The notes below the pieces were generated by a model. That model was not told the origin of the DNA. It ran no database searches and saw nothing but the letters and a program-made list of their open reading frames with translations. From assembly GCF_015767245.1 (NCBI RefSeq), contig NZ_JADOTV010000002.1, forward strand, positions 186,001 to 250,000: a stretch of 64,000 bases of DNA, written 5' to 3'. Positions 35,008-44,270 of the stretch are shown in pieces (the stretch's first letter is position 1; each line of letters opens with the position of its first letter). The position numbers and the translations under genes are program-made. This DNA comes from Aureivirga sp. CE67. GTDB lineage: Bacteria; Bacteroidota; Bacteroidia; Flavobacteriales; Flavobacteriaceae.

Positions 35008-35910
35008 ATGAAAAAAATATTACTCCTTCTACTGTTTTTCTCACTCCAAATGATTGCGCAACAAGATCCGCAATACACACAATATATGTATAATATGAAT
35101 GTGATCAATCCAGCATATGCAGGTTCACAAGAAACATTGAGTATTGGGTTGCTCGGAAGAACACAATGGGTAGGAATTGATGGAGCTCCAACAACTTTTA
35201 CAGGAGCAATTCATGCGCCAGTTTCCAAAGCTTTAGGAGCAGGTTTTTCTGTTATTCATGATGAAGCTGGACCATTGAAAGAAACAAATTTTTATGCAGA
35301 TTTTTCTTATACAATTCGTTGGAATCAAAAATATAATTGGGCTTTTGGAGTCAAAGGAGGACTGACGATGTTGAATTTTGATTTAGCAGCTTTAAATCAA
35401 ATTCCGCCAGGATTATTAAATACAGATATCCAAAAAACACATGGAAACTTTGGACTTGGTACTTTTTTCTATACTGATAAATATTATATCGGAGCTTCGG
35501 TTCCAAATGTTTTAAAATCTACTTATTTCGAAACTTCTGATGGAGAATATGAAAATGCTTCTGAGGAAGTTCATTTTTTTGTAACAGGAGGTTATGTGTT
35601 TGATTTGACTAAAAATATCAAATTCAAACCTGCTACTTTTCTGAAAATTGTAGAAAATTCGCCAATTACTTTTGATGTTACAGCAAACTTTTTATTCTCC
35701 GAAAAATTAGGATTAGGAGTTGCTTATCGTTGGGAAGATGCTGTTTCTGGTTTGGTAAGTTTTGTGGTAGCTCCAAATTTAACTTTGGGTTATTCTTATG
35801 ATTATACCATCAGCAAATTGTACGATTACAGTCATGGTTCTCATGAAGTTTTCTTGCAATTTTCTTTAGATTTATCCAAAGGAGATTTAAAATCACCACG
35901 TTTTTTCTAG
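35008..35910 (+). CDS. PorP/SprF family type IX secretion-associated outer-membrane protein
   Basis: The 300-residue protein has a signal peptide (1-18) and the family opening QDPQYTQYMYNMNVINPAYAG, followed by a 12-14 strand barrel pattern. PorP/SprF proteins work with the T9SS, each helping one surface protein attach or exit. The standard arrangement is adhesin, SprF, OmpA-like protein. Here the OmpA-like gene follows after 37 bp, but no large adhesin gene precedes it; the upstream gene is the ion channel. The partner must therefore be encoded elsewhere. Confidence 0.9.
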   Translation: MKKILLLLLFFSLQMIAQQDPQYTQYMYNMNVINPAYAGSQETLSIGLLGRTQWVGIDGAPTTFTGAIHAPVSKALGAGFSVIHDEAGPLKETNFYADFSYTIRWNQKYNWAFGVKGGLTMLNFDLAALNQIPPGLLNTDIQKTHGNFGLGTFFYTDKYYIGASVPNVLKSTYFETSDGEYENASEEVHFFVTGGYVFDLTKNIKFKPATFLKIVENSPITFDVTANFLFSEKLGLGVAYRWEDAVSGLVSFVVAPNLTLGYSYDYTISKLYDYSHGSHEVFLQFSLDLSKGDLKSPRFF

Positions 35911-35947
35911 TTTCACCAAAATTATTTCTATTTAAAGCTTCCAGATT

Positions 35948-37504
35948 ATGAAACCATTTTTAAGCATATTATTTCTTTTTTCTTCCCTAATTATTGTTGC
36001 CCAAAAATCCGAGTCGAGATTTAAAATAAAAAACAGTAAAGTCAATACAAAGTATTCCGATTTTGGGACAACTTTTTATCAAGATTCTTTGATTGTTTTT
36101 GCTTCGCCAGATAATAAACATCAAATGGTGAAAAGAGTTTGGAAAGGAAATAATCAGCCATTTTTGGAACTATATATTGGGAAAATTAATGAAAAAGGAG
36201 ACATCGATGCTGTAGAGAAATTCTCGAAAAATGTAAATACAAAGTATCACGAAGCTGATGTAACTTTTACAAAAGATGGGAAGAAAGTATTTTTTACAAG
36301 AAATAATTATTTCAACGATAAATACACAGAAGATGAAAACGGAATGAATCATTTGAGTATTTATATTGCAGAAATTGATGAAAATGGAGAATGGATTAAT
36401 GAGAAAGAATTTCCATATAATAGCGCAAATTACTCTGTAGGGCATCCAAGTTTGAGTGCGGATGAAAAGACTTTATATTTTGTTTCCGACATGCCAAATG
36501 GTTTTGGACAAACAGATATTTATAAAATTTCAGTAAAAGAGGACGGAACTTTTGGAGAAGCAGAAAATCTTGGAGAAAAAATAAATACAAAAGGCAAAGA
36601 AATGTTTCCGTTTTTAGATGTAGATAATGTACTTTATTTTGCTTCAAATGGAATGGAAGAAAAAACAGGAGGTTTGGATGTTTATGCTGTGAAAATTTAT
36701 CCAGATTATATTTCAGATCCGAAACTTTTAGACCAAAAAATCAATACAAAATATGATGATTTTGCTTTTGTAATTCATCCAAAAACTAGAAAAGGATATC
36801 TTTCTTCTAACAGAAAATCTGGAAAAGGAGATGATGATATTTATTTCTTTGAAGAAAAAAGACCGATTAAATTTGATTGTTATGAAATGGTAGAAGGAGA
36901 AATTTCTTTGCCAGAAAATATTTTGGGAGAAACAATTGTAAGTGTTTTAGATGCTAAAAAAGATACGATTGTAAGTCAAAAATTGATAAACAAGAAATAT
37001 AAATTTAAGCTTCCATGTGAAGAAGAATACGAAATTGTTTTAACGAATGATTTGTTTAAAGAAAAACGAATTCCTGTAGAAACTTCTTATAAAAATGGAC
37101 AAACACATTCATTCGCTTCAGAATTAGAATATAAAAAGCCGCAAATTGATGAGAAAATAGTTTTGGATAAAATTCATTTTGATTTAGATAAATGGAATAT
37201 TCGTCCGGATGCTGTAGAACAATTGGATGAAATTATAGCTATTTTAAAACAATATCCAGATATAAAAGTACACGCAACTTCACATACAGATAGCCGAGCT
37301 TCAGATGCTTATAATCAAAAACTTTCGCAAAATAGAGCAAAATCTACAGTTGAATATTTGATTAAAAACGGAATTGCAGCAGACAGAATTACTTTTGAAG
37401 GAAAAGGAGAAATGGAATTAGTAAACAAATGTAAGAACAACGTAAAATGTTCGGAAGAAGAACATCAACAAAACCGTAGAACAGAGTTTTTGATTGTGGA
37501 ATAA
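35948..37504 (+). CDS. OmpA family protein with PD40-like propeller (PorE-like)
   Basis: The 518-residue secreted protein has a signal peptide (1-18) and a beta-propeller of PD40/WD40-like repeats (about 60-300; recurrent FTKDGKKVFFTRNN, LSADEKTLYFVSD, IHPKTRKGYLSSNR). A carboxypeptidase-like segment follows (310-400). The C-terminal OmpA peptidoglycan-binding domain (about 405-518) contains HTDSRASDAYNQKLSQNRA and QQNRRTEF. Similar proteins (PorE) anchor the T9SS to peptidoglycan. It is encoded right after a PorP/SprF gene, so the two likely form one envelope-spanning unit. Confidence 0.9.
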   Translation: MKPFLSILFLFSSLIIVAQKSESRFKIKNSKVNTKYSDFGTTFYQDSLIVFASPDNKHQMVKRVWKGNNQPFLELYIGKINEKGDIDAVEKFSKNVNTKYHEADVTFTKDGKKVFFTRNNYFNDKYTEDENGMNHLSIYIAEIDENGEWINEKEFPYNSANYSVGHPSLSADEKTLYFVSDMPNGFGQTDIYKISVKEDGTFGEAENLGEKINTKGKEMFPFLDVDNVLYFASNGMEEKTGGLDVYAVKIYPDYISDPKLLDQKINTKYDDFAFVIHPKTRKGYLSSNRKSGKGDDDIYFFEEKRPIKFDCYEMVEGEISLPENILGETIVSVLDAKKDTIVSQKLINKKYKFKLPCEEEYEIVLTNDLFKEKRIPVETSYKNGQTHSFASELEYKKPQIDEKIVLDKIHFDLDKWNIRPDAVEQLDEIIAILKQYPDIKVHATSHTDSRASDAYNQKLSQNRAKSTVEYLIKNGIAADRITFEGKGEMELVNKCKNNVKCSEEEHQQNRRTEFLIVE

Positions 37505-37540
37505 TTTTTCTGAAAAATATAAATATCTGTTAATTAAAAC

Positions 37541-37566
37541 TTTAGAATGATTCTAAAATATGTTTT
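37541..37566 (+). terminator. Weak terminator-like hairpin after the OmpA gene
   Basis: TTTAGAA and TTCTAAA (37541-37557) are perfect 7-bp arms around TGA, followed within 5 bp by TTTTTT. The stem has only one G-C pair, so termination would be weak. The remaining 200 bp before the formate dehydrogenase genes show no recognisable element. Confidence 0.35.
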
Positions 37567-37772
37567 TTAGTAAAGTTTTAATAATGAAGAAAATAACGAA
37601 TCTTTTGTGAAAAATGTAATGTAAAATATTTATTCACAGTGGATTAGTTATTTTTCTTTTTTAGAAAGGTTTTAAATTGCTTGGTTTTAAATGATTTACA
37701 AGTTTTTGAAGAGGTTTTTGGGTTAAAAATCAGCACTTTTTTTAGTTATCTTAGGGGAAAAACCAAAAAAAC

Positions 37773-39419
37773 ATGTCGAAAAACCTAAGCGAACTATCAG
37801 GGAAAAAGGGCATTACCGATAATTTATTTGAAAAGTTGGGAATAGCCTCAAAAGAACTTGGAACTCCATCCAGTGAAAGATTAGAAGAACTTGCACAAGA
37901 ATTTTTAATAGGAAAAGCAAATACTTACGGAGCTACTTCCTTTTATGATTTTATGAAACCAGAGAACAAAGGTAAAAAAGCCTATGTCTGTAATGGTTCT
38001 GCCTGCGTATGTGCGAGAACTCAAGAAAATGTGCAAGAGGAATTAGAGAAATATCTTCAACCTGAAGAAATTGGTCATATTACATGTTTAGGAAGATGTC
38101 ATGAAAATGGAGCTTTTCAGTTTCAAGACAAAAATTATTCGGCAAAATCAAACGAAGAAATTAAAGAGATTTTTTTAGGAAAAAACTTTGAAGAAGATAC
38201 TTATAATGTAAAAGCAACAAAAGAAGTTCTGACAGTTCCTTACGAAGGTTTTGAAAAACATTATGAAGTAATTAAAAATGTTTTAAAACAAGATTCTAAA
38301 GAAGTTTTAGAAGAGATAAAAAAGTCAAATGTTCGCGGAAGAGGAGGAGCAGGTTTTCCGATGGGAATCAAATGGGAAGCTTGTCGAAATGAAGAAAGCA
38401 ATGAAAAATTTATTATTTGTAATGCAGATGAAGGAGATCCAGGAGCATATTCTGATAGATATTTATTAGAGAAAAAACCACATGCTGTTTTAGCAGGAAT
38501 GATGATTGCAGGTTATTGTACTCATGCAAATTGGGGAGCTTTATACATCCGAGCGGAATATCCAGAATCTGTTACCATTATTCAAAATGCGATTGATGAA
38601 TTAAGAGAGCATAATCTTTTAGGAAAAAATATTGATGGAAGTGGTTTTGATTTCGATTTTAAAATTATTGAAGCAAAAGGAGCTTATATCTGTGGAGAAG
38701 AAACAGCTTTGATTAATTCTATCGAAGGACAAAGACCAGAAGTTCGAACTCGTCCGCCATATCCAACACAACAAGGACTTTTTAATCGACCAACAATTGT
38801 AAATAATGTGGAAACATTGGCTGCTGCTTATTCGATTTTAAAAAATGGAGGAGAAACTTATAATAATTTAGGAACAGAAAAATCTTCAGGAACGAAATTG
38901 GTTTGTTTGGATAGTTTCTTTAACAATCCTGGAGTTTATGAAGTAGAAATGGGAACACCTTTAATGACAGTGATAAATGATTTAGGAGGTGGACTTAAAA
39001 AAGAAATTAAAGCACTTCATATAGGAGGGCCTTTAGGAGGAATTGTTCCAAAAGAAAAGTTTGAAAACTTAGCAATCGACTTTGAGTCTTTTGCAAAAGA
39101 AGGTTTTTTATTAGGACATGCAGGAATTGTTTCGATTCCAGAAAGCTTTCCGATGATTCAATATTTAGAACATCTTTTTGATTTTGCTGCTTATGAAAGT
39201 TGTGGGAAATGTTTTCCATGCCGATTAGGAACAAAAAGAGCACATGAAATGCTGCAAAAAACAGTGCAGTCCGATTATAAGATTAGTAGGAAATTATTTA
39301 ATGATTTATTGAACACTTTAGAGCAAGGTTCGCTTTGTGCACATGGAGGAGGAATTCCACTTCCAGCTAAAAATGCACTTCAATATTTTGGAGATGAATT
39401 AGAAGGTTTTTTCAATTAA
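37773..39419 (+). CDS. NAD-dependent formate dehydrogenase beta subunit, NuoE-NuoF fusion
   Basis: The 548-residue cytosolic protein is the diaphorase half of an NAD-linked formate dehydrogenase. The first about 135 residues form a NuoE-like [2Fe-2S] domain with Cys73, Cys78, Cys105 and Cys109. A NuoF-like part follows with the NADH/FMN loop GRGGAGFP (189-196), NADEGDPGAYSDR, the GAYICGEETALINS motif and the [4Fe-4S] ligands Cys477, Cys480, Cys483 and Cys522. It should pass electrons from the alpha subunit to NAD. It lies 21 bp before the alpha gene, and no complex I membrane genes are nearby, so it is not respiratory NADH dehydrogenase. Confidence 0.9.
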   Translation: MSKNLSELSGKKGITDNLFEKLGIASKELGTPSSERLEELAQEFLIGKANTYGATSFYDFMKPENKGKKAYVCNGSACVCARTQENVQEELEKYLQPEEIGHITCLGRCHENGAFQFQDKNYSAKSNEEIKEIFLGKNFEEDTYNVKATKEVLTVPYEGFEKHYEVIKNVLKQDSKEVLEEIKKSNVRGRGGAGFPMGIKWEACRNEESNEKFIICNADEGDPGAYSDRYLLEKKPHAVLAGMMIAGYCTHANWGALYIRAEYPESVTIIQNAIDELREHNLLGKNIDGSGFDFDFKIIEAKGAYICGEETALINSIEGQRPEVRTRPPYPTQQGLFNRPTIVNNVETLAAAYSILKNGGETYNNLGTEKSSGTKLVCLDSFFNNPGVYEVEMGTPLMTVINDLGGGLKKEIKALHIGGPLGGIVPKEKFENLAIDFESFAKEGFLLGHAGIVSIPESFPMIQYLEHLFDFAAYESCGKCFPCRLGTKRAHEMLQKTVQSDYKISRKLFNDLLNTLEQGSLCAHGGGIPLPAKNALQYFGDELEGFFN

Positions 39420-39440
39420 TCATTAGTAAAAAAAGAAATT

Positions 39441-42173
39441 ATGGAACAAATAGCATATATAAATAATATTCCTTATCCATATAAAAATGGAGAAACTATC
39501 TTGAATTTTGTCAAAAGAATTGAAGGTGAAAAAATAATTCCTACACTTTGTGATGCACCAAATCTGGAAGCTTTTGGCTCTTGTAGAGTTTGTAGTGTGG
39601 AAGTGGCTTTAGAGAAAGATGGAAAAACAAAAACTGTTGCTTCTTGTCATACTCCTGTAATGGCAAATAGTTTTATTTATCCCAATTCGGAAAGTATTCA
39701 AGAATTAAGAAAAAATATCATTGAACTTGTATTGACAGATCATCCAATGGATTGTTTGACTTGTGAAGTAAATGGAAATTGCGAATTACAAGATGTTGCT
39801 GCAAGTGTTGGAATTACAGAAGTTCGTTATCCTGAAGGTGAAAATCATTTGGATAGAGAAAAAGATTTATCGCATCCTTATATGCTTTCAGATTTATCAA
39901 AATGTATCAATTGTTATCGTTGTGTTCGTGCTTGTGATGAAGTACAAGGTGAATTTGTTTTAAGCATGGCAGGAAGAGGTTTTGATGCGCATATTATCAA
40001 AGGAAATGATGAATCGTTTATGGATTCTCCTTGTGTGAGTTGTGGAGCTTGTTCGCAAGCTTGTCCTACAAGTGCGATTTCAGATATTTTCCAATCAAAA
40101 TCTATACAAGCGACAGAAAAAACAAGAACTGTTTGTACATATTGTGGTGTAGGATGTAATTTGGATGTTTCTACAAAAAATGGAAAAGTTTTATCCATTC
40201 AAGCACCTTATGATGCAGAAGTAAACCAAGGACATACTTGTATTAAAGGTCGTTATGCATTCAAATTTTATGATCATCCAGATCGTTTAAGATCTCCAAT
40301 GATTAAGAGAAATGGAGAATTTGAAGAAGTAAGTTGGGAAGAAGCTTATGATTATATTACAGATAAATTTAAATATTATAAAGAAGAATTTGGTCCAGAT
40401 AGTTTAGCAGGAATTTCTTCTTCAAGATGTACGAATGAAGAGAATTATTTAATGCAAAAATTCTATAGAGCTGTAATTCAAACTAACAATATTGATGGAT
40501 GTGCTAGAGTTTGTCATTCGCCAACTGCTTTAGGAATGCAACGAACTTTTGGAACAGGAGCTGCAACAAATTCGATTAAGGATTTGAAAGATACAAATTG
40601 TATCATGGTAATTGGTGCAAATCCGACAAGTGGACATCCTGTGACTGGTGCGAAAATGAAACAATTTGCAATGAAACAGGATAATATTTCCATTGTGATT
40701 GATCCTAGAAAAACGGAATTAGCAAGACATGCAACGTATCATTTACCAGTTCGTCCAGGAACAAATGTCGCAGTGTTGAATATGATGATGTATTATATTG
40801 TTTCAGAAGGATTGGTTGATGAAAGTTTTATTCAAAATAGAACAGAAGGATTTGAAGAATTTAAGAAAGAATTACTGCAAATTAATCTTCAAGAATTAGA
40901 AGAAATTACAGGAGTTGCTAAAGAAAAAGTGCGAGAAGCAGCGATTGCTTATGCGATGGCTCCAAATGCGATGAGCTTTCATGGATTGGGAGTAACAGAG
41001 CATTCACAAGGAACTTTTACAGTAATGCAGATTGCAGATTTGGCTTTAATGACTGGAAATATTGGTAGAAAAGGAGTTGGAGTAAATCCGTTGCGTGGAC
41101 AAAATAATGTACAAGGAGCAGCAGATATGGGAGTTCAACCACATCAAGGAGCAGGATATTTAGACATTACAAAACCAGAAATTACTAAAAAATATAATGA
41201 GTTTTATGGAGTTCCAGTTCCAAGTCATATTGGATATAAAATTCCAGAGATGTTTGATGCAGCTTTAGAAGGAAAATTAAAAGCAATTTGGATTATTGGA
41301 GAAGATGTAGTGCAAACAGATCCGAATACACAAAAAGTAATAAAAGCATTAAATAATACAGATTTAGTGATTGTTCAAGAATTATTCATGACAGAAACGG
41401 CAAAACAAGCAGATGTGATTTTACCTGGAGCTTCATTCTTGGAAAAATCAGGAACTTTTACAAATGGAGAAAGACGTGTGCAGAGAGTAAATCAAGTTGT
41501 GGAACCAATTGCAGGAACCAAACCAGACGGACAAATCATCGTGGATATGATGAACAAAATGGGTTATGAACAACCAGATTATACAGCAGAAGGAGCTTTA
41601 AAAGAAGTCTCGGAAATAGTTCCGTTTTTTGCTGGAATTACTTGGGAGAATCTTAGTGAAAATGGAAAGCAATGGCCAGTTGCTCCAGATGGAACAGATA
41701 CGAAGATTTTACACACAAAAGAATTTAAAAGAGGAAAAGGATATTTTGAATTTAATGACTTTAAAGAAAGTAATGAGATTGTTCAAAATGGAAAAGAATA
41801 TCCATATATTTTGACGACAAATCGTGATTTAGAACATTATAATTGTGGAGCGATGACTCGAAGAACTGGAAATGTTGAGGTTCACACTACAGATAAACTT
41901 TGGTTAAATCCGAAAGATGCGCAAGAACATGGAATTTCTGATGGAGATTTTGTTTGTGTGGAATCGCCAAGAGGAAAAGTGGATATTAAAGCTTGGATTA
42001 CAGAAGGAGTTAAACCAGGAATTTTAAGTACAACATTTCATTTTCCAGAAATAATGGTGAATAATATTACTTCGGATGAACACTGTTCAGAAGCGATGTG
42101 TCCAGAATATAAAGTTGTTTCTGTACGAATTCGAAAAAGTAAAGGAAAACAAAAGATGATTGCAGAATCGTAA
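39441..42173 (+). CDS. fdhF: Formate dehydrogenase alpha subunit (molybdo- or tungsto-enzyme)
   Basis: The 910-residue catalytic subunit begins with NuoG-like cluster domains: a [2Fe-2S] ferredoxin (SCRVCSVEV), a His-Cys [4Fe-4S] site (HPMDCLTCEVNGNCELQ) and two [4Fe-4S] motifs (CINCYRCVRAC, CVSCGACSQAC). The bis-pterin domain then carries CTYCGVGC (232-239) and the metal ligand Cys358 in ARVCHSP, at the place where E. coli FdhF has selenocysteine. The C-terminal pterin-binding domain contains HYNCGAMTRRTGN. With the beta subunit it should oxidise formate to CO2 with NAD. Accessory fdhD and cofactor genes are not in the window. Confidence 0.93.
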   Translation: MEQIAYINNIPYPYKNGETILNFVKRIEGEKIIPTLCDAPNLEAFGSCRVCSVEVALEKDGKTKTVASCHTPVMANSFIYPNSESIQELRKNIIELVLTDHPMDCLTCEVNGNCELQDVAASVGITEVRYPEGENHLDREKDLSHPYMLSDLSKCINCYRCVRACDEVQGEFVLSMAGRGFDAHIIKGNDESFMDSPCVSCGACSQACPTSAISDIFQSKSIQATEKTRTVCTYCGVGCNLDVSTKNGKVLSIQAPYDAEVNQGHTCIKGRYAFKFYDHPDRLRSPMIKRNGEFEEVSWEEAYDYITDKFKYYKEEFGPDSLAGISSSRCTNEENYLMQKFYRAVIQTNNIDGCARVCHSPTALGMQRTFGTGAATNSIKDLKDTNCIMVIGANPTSGHPVTGAKMKQFAMKQDNISIVIDPRKTELARHATYHLPVRPGTNVAVLNMMMYYIVSEGLVDESFIQNRTEGFEEFKKELLQINLQELEEITGVAKEKVREAAIAYAMAPNAMSFHGLGVTEHSQGTFTVMQIADLALMTGNIGRKGVGVNPLRGQNNVQGAADMGVQPHQGAGYLDITKPEITKKYNEFYGVPVPSHIGYKIPEMFDAALEGKLKAIWIIGEDVVQTDPNTQKVIKALNNTDLVIVQELFMTETAKQADVILPGASFLEKSGTFTNGERRVQRVNQVVEPIAGTKPDGQIIVDMMNKMGYEQPDYTAEGALKEVSEIVPFFAGITWENLSENGKQWPVAPDGTDTKILHTKEFKRGKGYFEFNDFKESNEIVQNGKEYPYILTTNRDLEHYNCGAMTRRTGNVEVHTTDKLWLNPKDAQEHGISDGDFVCVESPRGKVDIKAWITEGVKPGILSTTFHFPEIMVNNITSDEHCSEAMCPEYKVVSVRIRKSKGKQKMIAES

Positions 42174-42195
42174 AATGATTTATAAAACAAATAAG

Positions 42196-42232
42196 AATCC
42201 CTTTTGTGTAAAAATGAAAGGGATTTTTTTTG
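42196..42232 (+). terminator. Terminator of the formate dehydrogenase operon
   Basis: AATCCCTTT (42196-42204) pairs with AAAGGGATT (42217-42225), followed by seven or eight Ts. Confidence 0.85.
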
Positions 42233-42244
42233 AATAAAAATGGA

Positions 42245-42937
42245 TTAAGAAATCATTTCTTGTACATTTGATTTAAACAATTTCCCGATTGGAACAATAT
42301 GTTTTTTAATGAAAATTCTATTTCCTTCAATACTTTCAATGTGATGTTTGTTTACAAAAAAGGATTTGTGAACTTGAACAAAATCTGTAGAATTTATAAG
42401 ATGATACGTTTCAGATATTTTTTCACGGATTAAAATATTTTGATCTAAATAAAAAATCTTCGTGTAGTTTCCAGCAGCTTCAAAATATAGAATATCATCG
42501 ATTTCTATCTGGTAATATTTTTTACTGGATTTAAAGAAAATTTGCTTCGATTTCTCCTTATTTTCTGTTGGAGTTTCTTCTGTGTTTTTTGTTTCTGAAG
42601 AAAGTTTATTAATAGCTTTCAAGAAACGTTCAAAACTAAAAGGTTTCAATAAATAATCTACAACATTTAATTCGTAACCCTCAATTGCAAATTCTTTATA
42701 AGCAGTAGTGACGATTACTTTTGGAGGAGAACTTAAGGTTTTTAAAAAATCAAAACCTTTAAGTTTAGGCATATTTAAATCTAAAAAAATGAAATCTACA
42801 GAATTTTGTTTCAAATATTCCATTGCTTCAATAGCATCATAACAGCTTTTCATCAATTCCATATTTGGCAACAACTCACAATATCCTTTGATGATTTCGT
42901 GTGCGATATATTCGTCGTCAATGATTAAATATTTCAT
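42245..42937 (-). CDS. LytTR-type response regulator
   Basis: The 230-residue regulator has a receiver domain (1-115) with the phosphoacceptor Asp in DFIFLDLNMPKLKG and the conserved Lys in DYLLKPFS. A LytTR DNA-binding domain lies at about 135-228 (YFEAAGNYTKIFYL, FVQVHKSFFVNKHHIE). It begins 3 bp after the kinase gene and so forms a cognate pair. The divergent ABC exporter operon starts just across the 175-bp intergenic region and is the obvious candidate target. Confidence 0.92.
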   Translation of the reverse strand: MKYLIIDDEYIAHEIIKGYCELLPNMELMKSCYDAIEAMEYLKQNSVDFIFLDLNMPKLKGFDFLKTLSSPPKVIVTTAYKEFAIEGYELNVVDYLLKPFSFERFLKAINKLSSETKNTEETPTENKEKSKQIFFKSSKKYYQIEIDDILYFEAAGNYTKIFYLDQNILIREKISETYHLINSTDFVQVHKSFFVNKHHIESIEGNRIFIKKHIVPIGKLFKSNVQEMIS

Positions 42938-42940
42938 TTT

Positions 42941-44089
42941 TTAAAGTTCTAAAGTTAAATAGGTTTCGTAAATATTTTCTTTTTTTGAAAAAATCAGTTG
43001 ATGTCTGTTAGGATACATTAATTCCAATCTTCTTTTTAGATTTTTTAAACCAATTCCTGCTTTTTCTGGAATTTCATCTGGATCAAAATTATTAACAATA
43101 GAAAACTGAACTTTATTATCTTCAGAAGTAATTTTGATTTCTATAAAAGCATTTTCTCTCAAATTTTCTACACCATGTTTAAAAGCATTTTCCAATAAAA
43201 TAATAAACAATAAAGGTGTAATTTTTTGATCGGAATTGATATTTTCTTCAAACTTTATAGTAATCTCTTTTCGGTATCGCATTTGGTGCAATTCGATATA
43301 ATTTTGCAAAAACTGAATTTCCTCTTCCAAAGCAACATATTCTTTTTCTCCTTCATAAATACTGTAGCGCATCATATCAGAAAGTTTCAAAATCAACTTT
43401 TGCGCTTTTTCTTTATCTGTTCCTACCAAACCGTATAAATTATTCAAAGTATTAAAAAAGAAATGTGGATTCACCTGACTTTTCAAGTGTAATAATTCCA
43501 TTTTTTGTTGTTCTTTTTTTAAGTTGATAATATTTTTAGTTTGTTTGAAAATCCAATTTAGAATTAGATAAATTACCAAAGGAAAATAAATAAAAGAAAC
43601 AATAATCAAAGCGTCGCTATCTCCATAATTATCGATTAGAAGTAGAATTTTCCAAAAGGCTAAAACCAATGTCCAAATAAGTATTCGTAGAAACCATTTT
43701 TTGCTTAAAGTTTTCTTTCCTTTTTTTTCTAAATAAAAATTTCTGAAAATCAAACCTCCAAAAAGTATGGAATAAATCAATAAAAACAGAAAAACATAAA
43801 AGAAAGCAGGAAGTTTGGAAGAAGCTTCGAAAGTTCCAATGGAGAAAAGTAAAATTAAAGTTGCAATTAGAATTACGATTTCTTTTTTAGACCAAATGGC
43901 GAATTTTTTCTTTTTAGAAATTATAAAGAATAATAAATAAGATAAAGGAAAAGCAAGAGTTAAAATAAAAGCTACATTTCCTGTTATTTCTAAGCTGTAA
44001 GCAAAAGAAACAGATGTTGTGAAAACTAAAAAAAAGGTGAAACAAAAAAGAAAAATTCCTTTTTGATATTTGGTTAAAAATGATTGCAT
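42941..44089 (-). CDS. Sensor histidine kinase, LytS/YehU type
   Basis: The 382-residue membrane kinase has about six N-terminal helices with very short external loops (about 10-185). The His_kinase domain carries the phosphoacceptor in VNPHFFFNTLNNLYGLV (near 215) and the ATPase domain has the N box LENAFKHGVENL and GIGLKNLKRRLELM. The lack of an extracellular domain suggests it senses something within the membrane, perhaps the state of the neighbouring transporter. I use the ATG at 44089; the frame extends two codons to a TTG. It is divergent from the ABC operon. Confidence 0.9.
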   Translation of the reverse strand: MQSFLTKYQKGIFLFCFTFFLVFTTSVSFAYSLEITGNVAFILTLAFPLSYLLFFIISKKKKFAIWSKKEIVILIATLILLFSIGTFEASSKLPAFFYVFLFLLIYSILFGGLIFRNFYLEKKGKKTLSKKWFLRILIWTLVLAFWKILLLIDNYGDSDALIIVSFIYFPLVIYLILNWIFKQTKNIINLKKEQQKMELLHLKSQVNPHFFFNTLNNLYGLVGTDKEKAQKLILKLSDMMRYSIYEGEKEYVALEEEIQFLQNYIELHQMRYRKEITIKFEENINSDQKITPLLFIILLENAFKHGVENLRENAFIEIKITSEDNKVQFSIVNNFDPDEIPEKAGIGLKNLKRRLELMYPNRHQLIFSKKENIYETYLTLEL

Positions 44090-44095
44090 GCTCAA

Positions 44096-44270
44096 AATTA
44101 ATTCATTCCAAAATTGTGAACAAAAAAGTTGATAAACGTACCTGAAAATAGGATGAAAAGAAGTTTTTGATGAAAAAAACTTTCTGTGTTAGAAAAAGGA
44201 CTGTTCATCACATTTTTTAGAAAAGAAACATAAATAAAAAGAAGTTTGATCTCAAATAATAAGAGACAAA
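44096..44270. promoter_or_regulatory. Divergent control region of the kinase/regulator and ABC/M1 operons
   Basis: This 175-bp region separates two divergent units and must contain both promoters. A notable element is the inverted repeat AAGTTTTT/AAAAACTT at 44161-44182. I found no clear pair of LytTR direct repeats and no full -33/-7 promoter, so exact sites remain unassigned. Confidence 0.5.

Noticed and set aside
37773-42173. Part of respiratory complex I (NuoE, NuoF, NuoG)
   Set aside because: NuoE and NuoF are fused, the alpha chain has the formate dehydrogenase Cys358 site, and no membrane subunits are present.
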